From the NCBI RefSeq assembly GCF_030253575.1, contig NC_080567.1:38097501-38161500 (forward strand): 64,000 nt of DNA. Reading direction: 5' to 3'. Both the position numbers and the translations under genes were made by a program. Below, one piece after another: positions 1 through 11,932 of the stretch (positions are counted from its first letter, which is position 1; each line of letters begins with the position of its first letter). The DNA comes from Rhododendron vialii. Taxonomy: Eukaryota; Streptophyta; Magnoliopsida; Ericales; Ericaceae. The notes beneath the pieces are model-generated. The model saw only the letters and a program-made list of their open reading frames with translations. It was not told the DNA's origin and made no database searches.

Positions 1-76
1 ATACCTATGATCTCCATGGATGTGAGAGATCAGGCTTCTTAATGAACAATTGTTGCTATTTTGTTTTGTGATTCAG

Positions 77-1015
77 ACACTGGAAGCAACTGTGAAAAAT
101 ATTCCTAAAGACCGTAACGGGAAAATGCCCAAAGAGTATCTGCGGGTGGCGTTGGATGTGGTGGCCCCATCAGCGGGATTACCTCCATTTGGTGCAGTTG
201 ATGAGGTACACAACTAACATATAACAACATTATAGAGTACTCATGGTTACATGCAGCATCTTGCACGACATTGATTTGGTGGACCTTACTTATTACGTGT
301 GAGTTGCGTATTAAGCTACAACATCGATCAAACATTTTTCGAATGTGATCATTATAACTTACGTACAATTCTTGATATATGTTTGTTACGAGATGTTGGA
401 AAAGTTTAAAGCACTAAAAACGAGTCAAAGAGTGTGTTTAGCTGGCTAATAGTCCTCTTCACAATATTCAACCTGTTCTCATACGCGTGAACAAACACAA
501 TTTTCTTGAGCCAAAGTCCAATTACTCGCAATCCTCAAAACAAGACCAACTCAATTAGAGTACTTTTAGTGAACATTTTAGAGAAAATTTCTGAACTTTG
601 TTCCAACAATAAACTTCTGTTGTTCTTCGGTCAACCAAACTTTTTTTGTACGTTGTAGCTGTGTCTGTTACAATAACTATGTGTTACGTGATAGTAAAAT
701 AAAATAGAAGAGTTGGTCAAAGCAAATAATATTGTGGCGTAGATATTGTTTTTGTCTCTATTGTAGCCGTATCTCACTTAATTTGATGATATAAATTTGC
801 AGATGGATCATGCTGTCGCATCGGTGATGAAGATGTTGGATGCAGATGATGGGCAGTTGGTCAAAGAAGAGGAGTTCAAGAAGTTACTGACAGAAATACT
901 AGGGAGTCTGATGTTGCAGTTAGAAGGCAACATAATCTCTGTCTCTACAAATTCAGTTGTTCATGAGCCCATTGCTTCTGCTTCCACCCTCTTGCAACCA
1001 TCTGCTTCTTCATAG
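77..1015 (+). CDS. EF-hand calcium-binding protein, SCS-like (3' part)
   Basis: The last two coding exons, 77-205 and 803-1015, join in frame (about 113 residues) and end at TAG 1013-1015; the 5' part lies outside the window. The protein resembles plant EF-hand proteins of the SnRK2-interacting calcium sensor (SCS) type, cytosolic or nuclear proteins that bind and restrain SnRK2 kinases. The visible part holds one EF-hand-like helix-loop-helix around DADDGQLVKEEEF and an earlier stretch KDRNGKMPKEYL. Both loops lack usual acidic ligands at positions 1 or 3, so calcium binding by this part may be weak. The tail is Ser/Ala-rich. The neighbour downstream is MTN; in Arabidopsis, from memory, SCS (At4g38810) also sits beside MTN1 (At4g38800), which supports the assignment. 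The family call is fairly sure; the exact orthologue is inferred from context. Confidence 0.72.
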
Positions 1016-1243
1016 TGTATATATCGTAACCTATGTATCTGATCATAAGTTGCATATCAAGAAAACCCTGGTTAAGGGAGCGGTCAGTAGTTTCTAATTA
1101 ATAGTAATGTAATGTTTGGTTCACTTGATTTCGCTAATAAAATGTTTTGTTCACTCTAATAATGAGAAATAGTTTTAAATGGAGTTTATTCACCGTCTAT
1201 TTATGCTTTTTTCAACACACATTTGTGTGGATTTTCACACTAT

Positions 1244-1463
1244 TGTGTTTGGATGAATTTTTGAATTTGGTTTTTGGGGTAATGAGTTAAGAGAGAAATA
1301 GGGTAATGATTGGAGATATGGGTAATGAGTGAAGAGAGATAGAGAGAAATGGGAATAATGATTGGAGAGTGAGGAGAGATATGAAAATAATGGTTGAAAA
1401 TAGGTGTAATGAGTGTTTTTTAAGTTGAATTTTTTGTTTCAAGTTTCCATCCAAACTAAGCAA
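1244..1463. mobile_element. MITE with TTTGG-type inverted ends (copy 1)
   Basis: The ends read TGTGTTTGGATG on the left and CATCCAAACTAAGC on the right, roughly inverted. The interior repeats a TAATGATTGGAGAG motif mixed with GAGAGATAGAGAGAAAT. A second copy in reverse orientation is at 49011-49217, so this is a real dispersed family and not a chance match. Confidence 0.6.
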
Positions 1464-1481
1464 CGTGTCGCTCACGTTAAA

Positions 1482-2163
1482 GGAAAATTTTCAAAAAAGC
1501 TTCTAAACTATCGTCAAAATGTCTCATAAACTTCTAAACTTCAATAAATATTAATTAGACCTCTGGATTTGTCAAAATTTCATCAATGAACTCTCTGCCG
1601 TCTGTTTCCGTCAATGCACAAACGGATGATGCATACGTGGCCCATAAAGGTCGAAGCGTGTAGGAAATTGAGCGAGATTTTGGATTCTGGAATCACAGGG
1701 ATGTTGGTTTACGCGTCGTCACTCTCTCTATTTATTCTCTGTTTATGTTTTCATTAGTTACAATCTCTGTTGAAAGATCTGATTTTTAATTTGGTTTTTT
1801 GAGATTGTTATGGAAGAAGTAAAACAAAATAGGGTCTGGAACTAGTGAAGGAGGGAGGGAGTGAAAATGGAAGTTTGGATCGCAACTGTGTATAAATAGG
1901 GAGAGTTGAGGGTGGGTAATGGCGGGAATCGGGGATTTATTTCCCTCCACATGCAATATCCTCTGGGTAAGAAGAGGGAGTGACCCTCACGTGACTGTCC
2001 ATCCTGCCAGCTAGGCTTGCTCGGTTTGTGCATTGACGGAAATAGACGGCAAAAACTTAATTGATGAAATTTGAACAAATTCAGATGTCTAATTAACATT
2101 TATTGAAATTTGGAGGCTTATGAAACATTTTAGCAATAGTTCAGTGGCTTTTTAAAATTTTCC
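1482..2163. mobile_element. Non-autonomous element with about 150-bp terminal inverted repeats
   Basis: The left arm (from GGAAAATTTTCAAAAAAGC) and the reverse complement of the right arm match over roughly 150 bp, including AAAATGTYTCATAA, TCAATAAAT and TTAATTAGACMTCTG blocks. The arms differ at many sites, so the insertion is not recent. The long arms suggest a Mutator-like family, but no target-site duplication is clear. No open frame of note lies inside. It sits between the EF-hand gene and MTN. Confidence 0.7.
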
Positions 2164-2299
2164 CCAAATCCATCATGGTTCTCCAGTTCTACTATACCTG
2201 ATTGGCGGGACCAGCAGGAGTGGAGACCTGGAGGGTGCTTTGTTAGTCATGGTGGTCCCTACAAGAAACCTGTTCGTAATTTCTACTACTGGATCCATC

Positions 2300-2376
2300 C
2301 TCTCTCTCTCTCTCTCTCTCTCACGAATTGATTGGAACTGAGCACACCAGGTTAGGTTCACAATCACAATAATACA

Positions 2377-2404
<28 letters not shown>
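2300..2404. repeat. Two (CT)n microsatellites in the MTN leader
   Basis: CT runs at 2300-2322 and 2377-2404 lie 35-140 bp upstream of the MTN start codon. On the coding strand they are pyrimidine tracts, as often found in plant 5' leaders and core promoters. Confidence 0.9.
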
Positions 2405-2407
<3 letters not shown>

Positions 2408-2437
2408 CGGGGACATTGGAAAGACCAGGCTGTTCGA

Positions 2438-4270
2438 ATGGTTCCTCCTGAACGTCCAGAAGAGTCCATGGCTTCCGAATCCGAGAAGCGCCCCATTTCC
2501 ACCATCGTCATCCTGATCGGTGAGTTAAATCCGATGTAATTGGAGTGCAGGTATACGCATGTATCAGTTTAGCTATTGACTGATTTTGCTCTTGAATACT
2601 ATACCCCAGCTATGCAGACTGAAGCGCTTCCTCTCGTGAACAAGTTCCAGCTTAAGGAGGACCAAGATTCCGTGTCAGTTTCTTATTTTTTTCCTTCTCG
2701 TAAAATAACTACGGCGATTTATGTTTAACTGGTAGTAGTATTAATTATGCTTGGGACCTTGTTTTATCGATCTCTATTTAAGTTCATTTTGGATATATGG
2801 TTTGTGATCTGATTTTCAGTTGTTTTCTTACTGCCCTGCAAGGTTGGAAACGCATAGATTTACATATATTCAAACTGGCCCTAATGTTTTGTTTCCCCCA
2901 GAAAGTCTGTATTTTCCTCTATTTTTCTTGTTCATTGGTTTATTTCAGTAGGTGAATGGAATGGTCTCTATTTGTTATCAGTTTTTGTTCTTCTTCTTAT
3001 TCTATGTGCAAGTTACCAGACTCTGCTTCCTTTGAGTATATGTGTTCTCAGTTAATCGGGTTTTAGTTATATTTTAAGCATAACTGTGCAGGTTCCCTAC
3101 GGAAGTTCCTTGGGTTCGGTATCGTGGAACTTACAAAGACCTTAATATTAACATAATTTGGCCCGGAAAAGATACAGCTTTGGGTGAGTATTGGCTTTCA
3201 ACATTTTTCCTTTAGGTTCATCAAAATGATTGATAATTTGCTTTGGCAATTTGGTGCACATTTTTCTATCCCATTGTTAGTAAGCTCTTACGGGTCCCTG
3301 TTTCTGAATTCCAAGTCGTTTGAGAAAAATAATCTGTGAACAGATGTACTCCTTAACCAATGCATTCTTTCTGTTGGTCTTTGTGCTTAATTGTGTTCAA
3401 GTTACAATCTTTGTCATTGCTGGAAGAATTGTCAGCCATGGGAAATGTTTGGCTGATGCAACCTATGTTTAGCTAATCAAATTTAATCCAGCCTTCAAGC
3501 CTAGCAAAATGTTTGATGTGTTATGTACCTTTAGTCTGGGACTTTGAGCAGTTTTCCTCGGGGCTATGGTTTGTGGGTTAAGCTGTAACTAGGAATACGG
3601 AATACTGTATTTGACACAATCTTTTTTATTCTGATGGTTCCTAACGGTCCCCACAATATACAAGGACAGAACATATTACTGCAGGAGCATAGTAGCGCCA
3701 TTAGGTCGTTATGTTTTTGGATTTGATGAGTCCAACAACAAAATAAGTGAGCAAGCATATTAAAGGGTTGCTATTAGTTTCAATTCACACTCTTTCGAAT
3801 ATACATTTCAAATATTTACCACGAATTAAGAAATGTACTTGATAGTTTGATTTTATTTGTGAATCAGCATACATTTCGGATATTTAACCATGAATTAGGA
3901 TATGTACTTGGTAGTTACTGAATTTTATTCTTCTTATTTGTGCATTTCTATTTGACATCACTAGTTCATCCTGGATTGTATGTTGCTGAGTCCTTGAACT
4001 TTTTCAGGAGTTGATAGTGTAGGCACAGTGTCTGCGTCCCTTGTGACCTATGCTTCCATCCAAGCATTACAGCCAGACCTTATCATAAATGCTGGCACAG
4101 CTGGTGGCTTTAAGGTTTAATCTGTGTCGCCAGAATTTATTCTTACTGTTTTTGCTATTTGCGAGTTGAAATCATCATTGAGATTTTCCATTATTGCAAC
4201 CATTGTGTTTGTTCTCTTATGCCATGGAGTATTTTGATCTTGTACCAAGTTTCTGAAGATCATTATTTAC

Positions 4271-4318
<48 letters not shown>

Positions 4319-7300
4319 AAGGGACCTCTGGTTTACCATGCCCTCTCCACTTAGATCTTTCCAATTCATGTTTCTGTTTTGGTTATAAAAATTCAATGTA
4401 CAAAGAGATGAAAATTCTGCTACATAATTCCTTAAACTTGCTTTTGTTTTCAAATGTCATTCCACAAACTCATGAATTATGTATGATTAAGTGCTCTGAT
4501 TTCTAGTTCCATATTAATGTTAAACGTTTTCAGGCCAAAGGAGCTGCTATTAGTGATATATTCCTTGCTTCAGAAGTTGCTTTCCATGATAGAAGGATAC
4601 CTATCCCTGTAAGTATTTGTTTTTCTTTCTAAGTTTTCAGCTTTGTAATTGTTAAATGCTTAATTGTTAAGTAAAGCTCCTCAAGTTTTCTAGGGGATCA
4701 ACGCCAAACCTTAGGGAGTATACCGGGACATGGATTTATCTTTTGGGCGGCCATTAAGGGGAAGCTCAGAACTATTTATAGTCTAATGATATTAGGGATT
4801 CTCTCTTCTCCTACTTGCCTTCTCCCCGAACATAGAACTCACCTATCTCTTCTTTGACTGCCCTTTCTCTAGCTCCATTTGGAGCAAGTTTGTAGCCTTT
4901 CTAGTAATCAAGGCTCAAACTCCAGTATAAATGAGATTGCTTGGCTTATTGGCACATCCAGTGGACACCCTTCCCCAATGCAATTACAAAAGAAGAGGAG
5001 TGTGTTTTGCAGGAAAAAACAAACAAACATAGCTGGTGTAGTTAATGCATTTCACTATCATTTTTTTCACGGTAAAATGGGTGTCTACAAGTATTTGTGA
5101 CCTTAAAAGCCAAATATTGGCCAAGTATATGTCTTTCTCCTGGGGCCCTCTATTTTTGAATTTCATCCTCAGAACCAAGAACTGATGGCATCACATTATA
5201 CTTTTCTGCAAAAGCTGTTGCAGTCAGTATCTTTTCCAAAGACTACTAGGTCTATGAAGGAAAGGCTACTACTAGAGTTCATTGGTCCCTCGTAACCATT
5301 TTGAAATGTAAGATGTGCGAAAATCGTATTGGCATTCTATTAGCTTTGTTGCAGTTCTCTGTTAGGTACTGCAAAATTTGAAACTAGCGCTTAAAATTTC
5401 AGATTTGGGAGTCCAAACATCTTGATTTGAGGACTCAACTGCATATGTGATTACAGAAAAGAGAAATTAAGTCATATTAACCGTGGAAATTAAGTCGTAT
5501 TAACCGTGTAGATCAGAAAACATTATAATTCATGGCTTGCATTATATACTTGTCAAATAGTGGTTGAAGAGCTTAATAGCTATGCTTTACTGACATGAAG
5601 CCCCACTTAGATTTCATTAATTGTGCCTGTATGCCGGCTCCTAGGATAATCTACATTCGATTGATAGCTTTGTAAATGCAAGCAGAAGGCATTTTAAGCC
5701 GTATAGAAATCATATATACCACTGGGATATAATTGATAATGTCTTCTGCTAAAGTATTAAATAAACAATCTTGTGAAACCCCTTGAGGGTGGAATTCGGT
5801 CATGAGCAGTACTCAAACCTGCATTAGCAGATCAACTACATCCTTCTCTTCCTATTATCAGGATCGATGCTTTCTAAATCTTATTGACTTAAAACCTGGT
5901 AATTATGCTTACGTCTTGTGAAAATAATTCCGGGGAGCTCACCTGTGGTTTTTGAAATGGCATTAACTTCCTTATCAGTCTACTAAATATGCTATAGTAA
6001 TCTAGTATTCCTAAGTTCTAAATCGCTTTGTGGCGAACTTTTATCAGCATATTATGCTCAATCATCTTCTCCCTAATTTCTGCAGATTCTTGATCTGTAT
6101 GGAGTTGGTTTGCGGCAGGCTTTCTCAACACCCAACCTCTCGAAGAGGCTTAGCCTAAAGGTGATTATTGTGCATTATAATGCTTTTGTAGCATTTATAC
6201 CCTCATCAACCATCTTTGTGTGTTATTAGCCTATTACTATGGTGTATTTAACAGCAGGAAGTTCTGCAGCCTAAAGGCAAGGTTTGTATTTATCCATTGA
6301 ACGCAGTCAGACTGCCCATTTTAGAGTTCAGAAAGTCCTGCATCTTTTTCTGATCCAACCGTATGAAACATTGCTTGCAAGGAAACTTTGGTTGCCAACA
6401 TTGTTTTCTCAATTTGGTATGTCAGGCACAGGTTGATGGCTTTTGAAACCTCACCTTTTGTAGTATGTTGAGAAATTTTTTTTTTTGGTAAGTAGTATGT
6501 TGAGAATTGAGAGGACTAGAAGGGAATTTGTGGGGACTAGAAGGGAATTTGTGGCCACGTTAATGTGTAAAGCATCCCCTAACCTCATACCTTTTCAATC
6601 GGGGATAGATGATACATGTTTGCTTTTCTTTTGATCATTGGAAATTAGGGGGAAGTGGAAACCCATACATCAAAAGGTGAAGAGAGCGATAACAAGGAGT
6701 ACAAATAAATTGGTCCCACAAAATTACAACCTCTAGGCAATGGGTAACTAGAAGGGAACTTCTGGCCACTTTAAGGCACAGACATTACCACCCGTACAGA
6801 TCTGAGCACTTGAGCTTCTTAAAGTTTGTGATTTCCAAGCCCCCTTCCCTCATGAGGGGATTAGGAGTTCCATGTCCCTGTCCAAGTTTTCCTTTTTCGC
6901 TTGGGTGCACCTCATAGGACTATTTCCTCTGCATGCCAATACGCCATTGGTAGAATCAACATTCCAATTAAACAATTAATATGATTCGCTTCTGTGTACC
7001 CTTAGGGCCCATAGTTATGCTAAAGTAGTGACTAGTGATTTGTACTCCAGTTACCATGTTCCTGGCTCTTTACACGTGTTGTCTTGTGAAAATGGAGCTT
7101 AATGGGTGCAATTTTAGCTTATCTTTTAGTATGAAAACCTGATGGTTAATTGCGTCTTCTTGGCACCAACTTTATATCAGAATTTCATTTATCGCGCACT
7201 GTTCAGGTTGGCAAATTGTCTACTGGAGACTCTTTAGATATGTCTTCGCAGGATGAGGCATCAATCATTGCAAATGATGCTACAATTAAAGACATGGAGG

Positions 7301-7868
7301 TAACTTTTCAATTATGTCTCTCTTTTGTTGGTCTCCTGAAACTGCCTTGGATAGTTGCATTCATTCCTTCTTGTGCTCAACTTAACCGATAAGTTTATTT
7401 GAGAGTCAAATTATTAGTTTTCTTAGTCCAACTATTAATTTGAGTCGGGGGCTGTTTATTGTTGTTGCTTCTTTTTTTTTTCTCCAACCCCCATTTTCTT
7501 TCTTTCTTTTTTTGGGCATGTTTTAGCCCTTCTATTTTCCAAAGGTAGGTAGAGTTTACCTAAAATATGTTGTACCCAATGTGTATAGTTAATTCATTGA
7601 TTCAATCTCTTGATGGAAGTGAACACCTGCATTCAGTAAGCCCTTTCTTGTGTAAATATTTGGGTTTCAGGGAGCAGCTGTAGCTTATGTAGCTGATCTT
7701 TTGAAAGTCCCTGCAATATTTGTCAAAGCGGTCACTGATATTGTGGATGGTGACAAACCAACCGCTGAGGAATTTTTGCAGAATCTAGCAGCAGTTACTG
7801 TTGCACTTGAACAAGCAGTCACTGAAGTAGTTGATTTCATCAATGGGAAGTGCCTCTCCGAACTTTGA
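2438..7868 (+). CDS. MTN: 5'-methylthioadenosine nucleosidase (MTN)
   Basis: This cytosolic enzyme splits 5'-methylthioadenosine into adenine and methylthioribose in the Yang cycle, which recycles the methylthio group released by ethylene, nicotianamine and polyamine synthesis. Eight exons join in phase: 2438-2519, 2610-2673, 3092-3183, 4008-4114, 4534-4608, 6086-6160, 7207-7299 and 7671-7868 (261 residues, normal for plant MTNs). Recognisable blocks are IAMQTEALPLVNKFQL, VDSVGTVSASLVTYASIQ, INAGTAGGFKAKGA, DLYGVGLRQAFSTPNL and FVKAVTDIVDGDKPTAEEF, the last holding the catalytic aspartate region. The ATG at 2438 was chosen as the first in frame; an in-frame ATG at 2468 could also serve. The leader has CT tracts. 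Intron 4 holds a long (CT)n run and intron 5 a LINE relic. MTN1-like and MTN2-like cannot be separated here. The call is very sure. Confidence 0.95.
3799..3952. repeat. Imperfect tandem duplication in MTN intron 3
   Basis: Two copies of a roughly 70-bp block that starts ATACATTTC and includes GAATTAGGATATGTACTTG-like sequence lie head to tail (about 3799-3866 and 3869-3952). They are diverged and have no coding content. Confidence 0.55.
4273..4315. repeat. (CT)n microsatellite in MTN intron 4
   Basis: About 21 uninterrupted CT units lie in intron 4. A run this long is likely to vary in length between individuals. Confidence 0.95.
4730..5300 (+). mobile_element. LINE relic (RT zinc-binding region) in MTN intron 5
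   Basis: Conceptual translation gives FILWAAIKGKLRT near 4737 and, in another frame, FFDCPFSSSIWSKFVAFL near 4850. These match the zinc-binding segment after the reverse transcriptase in plant L1-type LINEs and align with FILWMAVRGSFRTKDKL and LFDRPFSSQLWSAIADL in the LINE at 17990-19400. Frames are broken by shifts and stops, so it is a dead fragment in the same orientation as MTN. Its outer borders are uncertain. Confidence 0.6.
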
Positions 7869-9431
7869 TGCATTTGACTGGAGTTGCATTTTTCAATACA
7901 ACACATTTTTTGACTATTTTCGACGAGCATACATGTTTTTCACATGATCAGCCTAATGGTTTGTGACAGCTACGAATTTGTCTACAGAATAACATTGGCA
8001 GTAACCAACAGTAAGGATTTGAGTCATCGTTGAGGAAATCTGTTTGATTCTTCATTATATGGTTGTTAATGACTAACTGGAACCAAGATATGCTATCTTT
8101 GGTTTGACAGTGATCAATGCGAAGATGCATTTAAATATTTTGATGGTGCAGTGGTGCAGACTTGTTCTGATAATTTTTCGAGTCCAGATATCGAAGACTG
8201 GTACAGTTAGCCTAAATTCCAACCAAAAAACAGTAATAGCATATCATTATTTTGCTGCCATGTTTGTTTTGAATGGGAATCATTTTTTGCAGATGAACGG
8301 GAATCATTGCTTGTATCCTTCTAGGAGATTATAGCATCCTTGAAACCAAAACCAGCCAACGTGATTTAATTCATGATTGATTTAGGTTTGATGTTGTGCT
8401 AGTTTAGATCAACCAGAACCACTGGTACTGATTGGACTCATGATTCGGCAAATCTTCCTTTCTTCACTAGGATAGAATATTTGGGCCAAGTTCCGCAAAG
8501 GTGTATCACTGCTATCCTTGAATGCATAACCCAGTATCACCAGTCATCACAACAGCCGATCGAGAGCCATTTGTTTGAGAAATCAAATCTATTAAACTAG
8601 ATATCTCCTTAGAAAACCAGCAAATCCATAAGTCTAGCTATTATTCCGAGTCCAGAAACATGCCTTACGTGAAGCATAAAACTTCAAAAACAAAATACAA
8701 AAAGATGAACTTCAAAACAAAAGAGTGGTCTGAAAGAGCGGACCCTTTTGCTTAATATATAGTATAGATTGCTTTGCTTATTTGCCGCGTAGTTAGTTAA
8801 TCAAAAAGCCATTACTAAGCGTACTACTTTATCGTGCAAGGGTTTTTCCGTTTTTCCCCTTTTGTAGCAACACACGTTGGGGTAGAGCCTAGTCTAGAGC
8901 TTGTGATTAAATTCATTTTTGGACCTTGTCGATACATGTGTTATCATTTTATGTACTTTTGCCATATGGGAGAGTATCCTTGTCTACACACTGACAATCA
9001 CCTCACTGGTTAGTGTACCTCGACGGTCCTCGAGTTTATATCGCCAATTAAGTTGATGGAAGATCAAGTTTTCCGGTGATTTTTTCATTGGCAGAGAACA
9101 GGATGCGTAAACGAGAGGACTTGCTAACGTACCGATTCAAAGACTAGATCTAGCTCCTCAATGACACATTGAGTTTGTTTACCGAACGATTTCTTTTGGT
9201 TTGGTTTTGAAGAGCTGATTGTCTCCGTGTTGAAATTAAAACTATTTTGTCACGTTTGATTGGAGTCTACAAACTCCAAACCAAACCTTTACCAGAACTG
9301 CAAAACCTTATTCACATAATTCATGCTTTCAAACAAACCCACCTTTATCTTCTCATATGAAATGATAAACCCATAATTTCCTTTGTGCTTGCTTTTTTTG
9401 TGTTTATTTAAAAAAATGCAATGGAGCTGTG
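7869..9431. other. Gene-free spacer between MTN and LAP5
   Basis: This holds the MTN 3' untranslated region and the LAP5 upstream region. The short open frames here show no known protein. No repeat or RNA gene was recognised. Confidence 0.6.
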
Positions 9432-9438
9432 TATATAT
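9432..9438 (+). promoter_or_regulatory. Candidate TATA box of LAP5
   Basis: TATATAT lies 121 bp upstream of the LAP5 ATG, a plausible distance given the GA-rich leader between them. This is inference from sequence and spacing only. Confidence 0.45.
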
Positions 9439-9522
9439 TGCGCACACCCTTTGCCTTTCTTCATTGCAAAAGAGAGTGAGGACACAGAATATCAATTCAA
9501 CCTCCTCTCTTGATTCTTGATC

Positions 9523-9525
<3 letters not shown>

Positions 9526-9558
<33 letters not shown>
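9526..9558. repeat. (GA)n microsatellite directly before the LAP5 start codon
   Basis: About 16 GA units end immediately at the ATG (9559). The tract also reads as an open Arg-Glu repeat from an upstream TTG, which is not a real N-terminus. Confidence 0.9.
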
Positions 9559-9563
<5 letters not shown>

Positions 9564-11381
9564 CGGGGATTTGAAGAAGGCCACACCTGGCAAAGCTACA
9601 ATATTAGCTCTAGGGAAGGCATTCCCTCAGCAACTTGTGATGCAAGAGTTTCTGGCTGAAGGGTACTTCACGAATACCAACTGTGATGATCCCGAACTCA
9701 AGCAGAAGCTAACTCGACTCTGTAATAACACCCCTTCCTCCTCCTCCTCCTTCTTCTGTTTAACTATTGTGTGAATATGTACTAATCGAGGTGCGTGTAA
9801 GTTGTTCTGGACACCCTTAATTATAAAATAAATAAAAAAGAGTCCATGTTAATGTAGTCTTCCTTCGGTATTTAACCCTACCTTAGAAATTTTGCGAAAA
9901 ACTCAAAATAAAGTGATCAGCTGTGCTCAGGGTCTTCTAATATGGTAGCTGTTCAGTATAACGGGTAAAAGTAGAAAAGAAACGATTGAGGTCTCTCATT
10001 GAGATGAGCATGTGAGGTAAAAATACGTGTGTGAACTCGGCCGAATACGAGAATTCTCTCTCCCCCTTTGTATTTCGATAGACAATCTTTGTAACAATGA
10101 AAACTACGAAAGAAAAAAAAAAAATAGAAACAGTTACTTTAGTTTCTCACCAAATTCCACCAATTTTAGTACACACATTTCTCTCATTTGCCGTCTAATT
10201 TGTGAACAAAAATATACTACAAGATAGTTCTCTCTCTTTCTCTTCATTAGTATTCATTACATCTTCTTGGGATTTTCTGGCTTTTGTATGGCACATTACA
10301 GGCAAAACAACCACAGTGAAAACAAGGTACGTGGTGATGTCAGAAGAGATCCTAAGGACATATCCTGAGCTTGCCATTGAAGGCCTTCCCACTGTGACCC
10401 AAAGGCTAGAAATCTGCAACAAGGCCGTCACTCAAATGGCCATTGAAGCCTCTCAATCTTGCATCAAGGACTGGGGCAGGCCCATCTCGGATATAACCCA
10501 CTTGGTCTATGTTTCCTCGAGTGAGGCCCGGCTTCCTGCTGGTGACCTTTATTTAGCCAAAGGGCTCGGGCTCAGCCCGAAAACTCATCGGGTCATGCTC
10601 TACTTCATGGGCTGCTCTGGAGGCGTGGCTGGGCTTCGCGTTGCAAAGGACATTGCTGAGAATAACCCGGGTAGGCCAAGGCCCACTCAAGTTTATTTTC
10701 ATCCTAATGTACTCACTTTGGTCTCTTAGTAAAGTTTCTAGCTTTGTCCTTGCAGGTAGTCGAGTTTTGCTCGCAACTTCTGAAACAACCGTCATTGGGT
10801 TCAAACCACCAAGCGCGGCAAGACCATATGATCTAGTAGGGGCTGCACTTTTTGGGGACGGTGCCGGAGCTATGATAGTAGGCTCTGATCCAGTTTCAAG
10901 CATCGAAAGACCTCTTTTCGAGCTACACACGTCGATTCAAAATTTCTTGCCAGACAGTGAGAAAATCATTGACGGGCGACTCACGGAAGAGGGGATAAGT
11001 TTCAAACTGGATAAGGAACTGCCACAGATAATTGAGGACAACATTGAGGGATTTTGTGGGAATCTAATGGAGGTCATTGGTTATGGTGAAAAAGACTATA
11101 ACAAAATGTTTTGGGCCGTCCATCCGGGTGGGCCGGCGATTTTGAACCGGTTGGAAAAGAGGATGGGCCTGTCGCCGGAGAAACTCGGGCCGAGTCGGAG
11201 GGCTCTGGCTGATTATGGGAATGCTAGTAGTAATACCATAGTGTATGTGCTGGAATATATGATGGAGGAGAAGCTGAAAAGGAAGAAAGAAAAGGAAGAG
11301 AACAGTGAATGGGGTTTGATTCTGGCTTTTGGGCCTGGGATCACTTTCGAGGGCATTCTTGCTAGAAACCTCATTGGCTGA
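9559..11381 (+). CDS. LAP5: Type III polyketide synthase, LAP5/PKSB (anther-specific)
   Basis: The enzyme extends hydroxy-fatty-acyl-CoA starters with malonyl-CoA to give alkyl pyrones, precursors of sporopollenin in the pollen wall; in Arabidopsis it acts in tapetum beside LAP6, ACOS5, CYP703A2, CYP704B1 and TKPR1. Exons 9559-9721, 10302-10670 and 10756-11381 join in phase (385 residues). The N-terminus KATILALGKAFPQQLVMQEF, the active-site block MLYFMGCSGGVAGLR with Cys159, the His block FWAVHPGGPAILNR and the Asn block DYGNASSNT complete the Cys-His-Asn triad of the chalcone synthase superfamily. The GCSGG loop and SSSEARLPAGDLYLAKGLGL fit the LAP5 clade better than LAP6 (GCYGG) or true chalcone synthases. 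The C-terminus has a Lys/Glu-rich insert (KLKRKKEKEENSEWG) before the conserved GPGITFEGIL. An intact catalytic gene is expected. Confidence 0.95.
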
Positions 11382-11932
11382 GAATTATGCTGCATTTTTA
11401 CATGTCATTGCAATTTGTTCTCTTCTGATTTTCCTTTTGAAAACGTTGATTATTGCTTTCCCTTAACTTGAAATGAAATTGCTATGATTTGAATGCCCAG
11501 AATCTTCTGATTACCTGATTTGTATAAAAAACAGAGAACTTCGGGGACAATAGATATGAATTGAATTCTTGAGAATACCATTTTCACCTTTGGCCTTAGC
11601 TAGTTGGCCAGAAATTGTGATCACTAAAACTCAACCGTACCGTTCATAGGGGGACCCGGGGACCCTGTAGTGACAAGCGAGAGAGGTGAAATTTAATTTT
11701 ACTGAACAAACATTTGCAGTATTATAAAACTAAACATCCAAATATACAACAACTTGAGTTCATAGACTGGTAAACCTTTCTAACACAAAACACTTTCACT
11801 AAAATATATTACGACCACAAACAGAAGGGGAAAAAGCGAAACGAAAAAAAATAGACCCTTTATTCCTTTACTTCATATGATCACAAATTTAAATTCATTC
11901 CACTGACATTTCACAAAATAAGTGAAAGCAAA
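11382..11932. other. Spacer between the converging LAP5 and GASA genes
   Basis: These 550 bp hold the 3' ends of two converging genes. Several AATAAA-like and AT-rich stretches are present but no gene or repeat was recognised. Confidence 0.6.

Noticed and set aside
2173-2511. Arg-Glu repeat proteins read from GA/CT tracts (also at 4217-4453, 9517-9558, 57181-57549)
   Set aside because: Simple dinucleotide repeats stay open in two frames and give RERERE peptides; the true starts lie elsewhere.
10553-10930. Minus-strand open frame across LAP5
   Set aside because: Shadow of the GC-rich coding strand; the plus strand has the full polyketide synthase.
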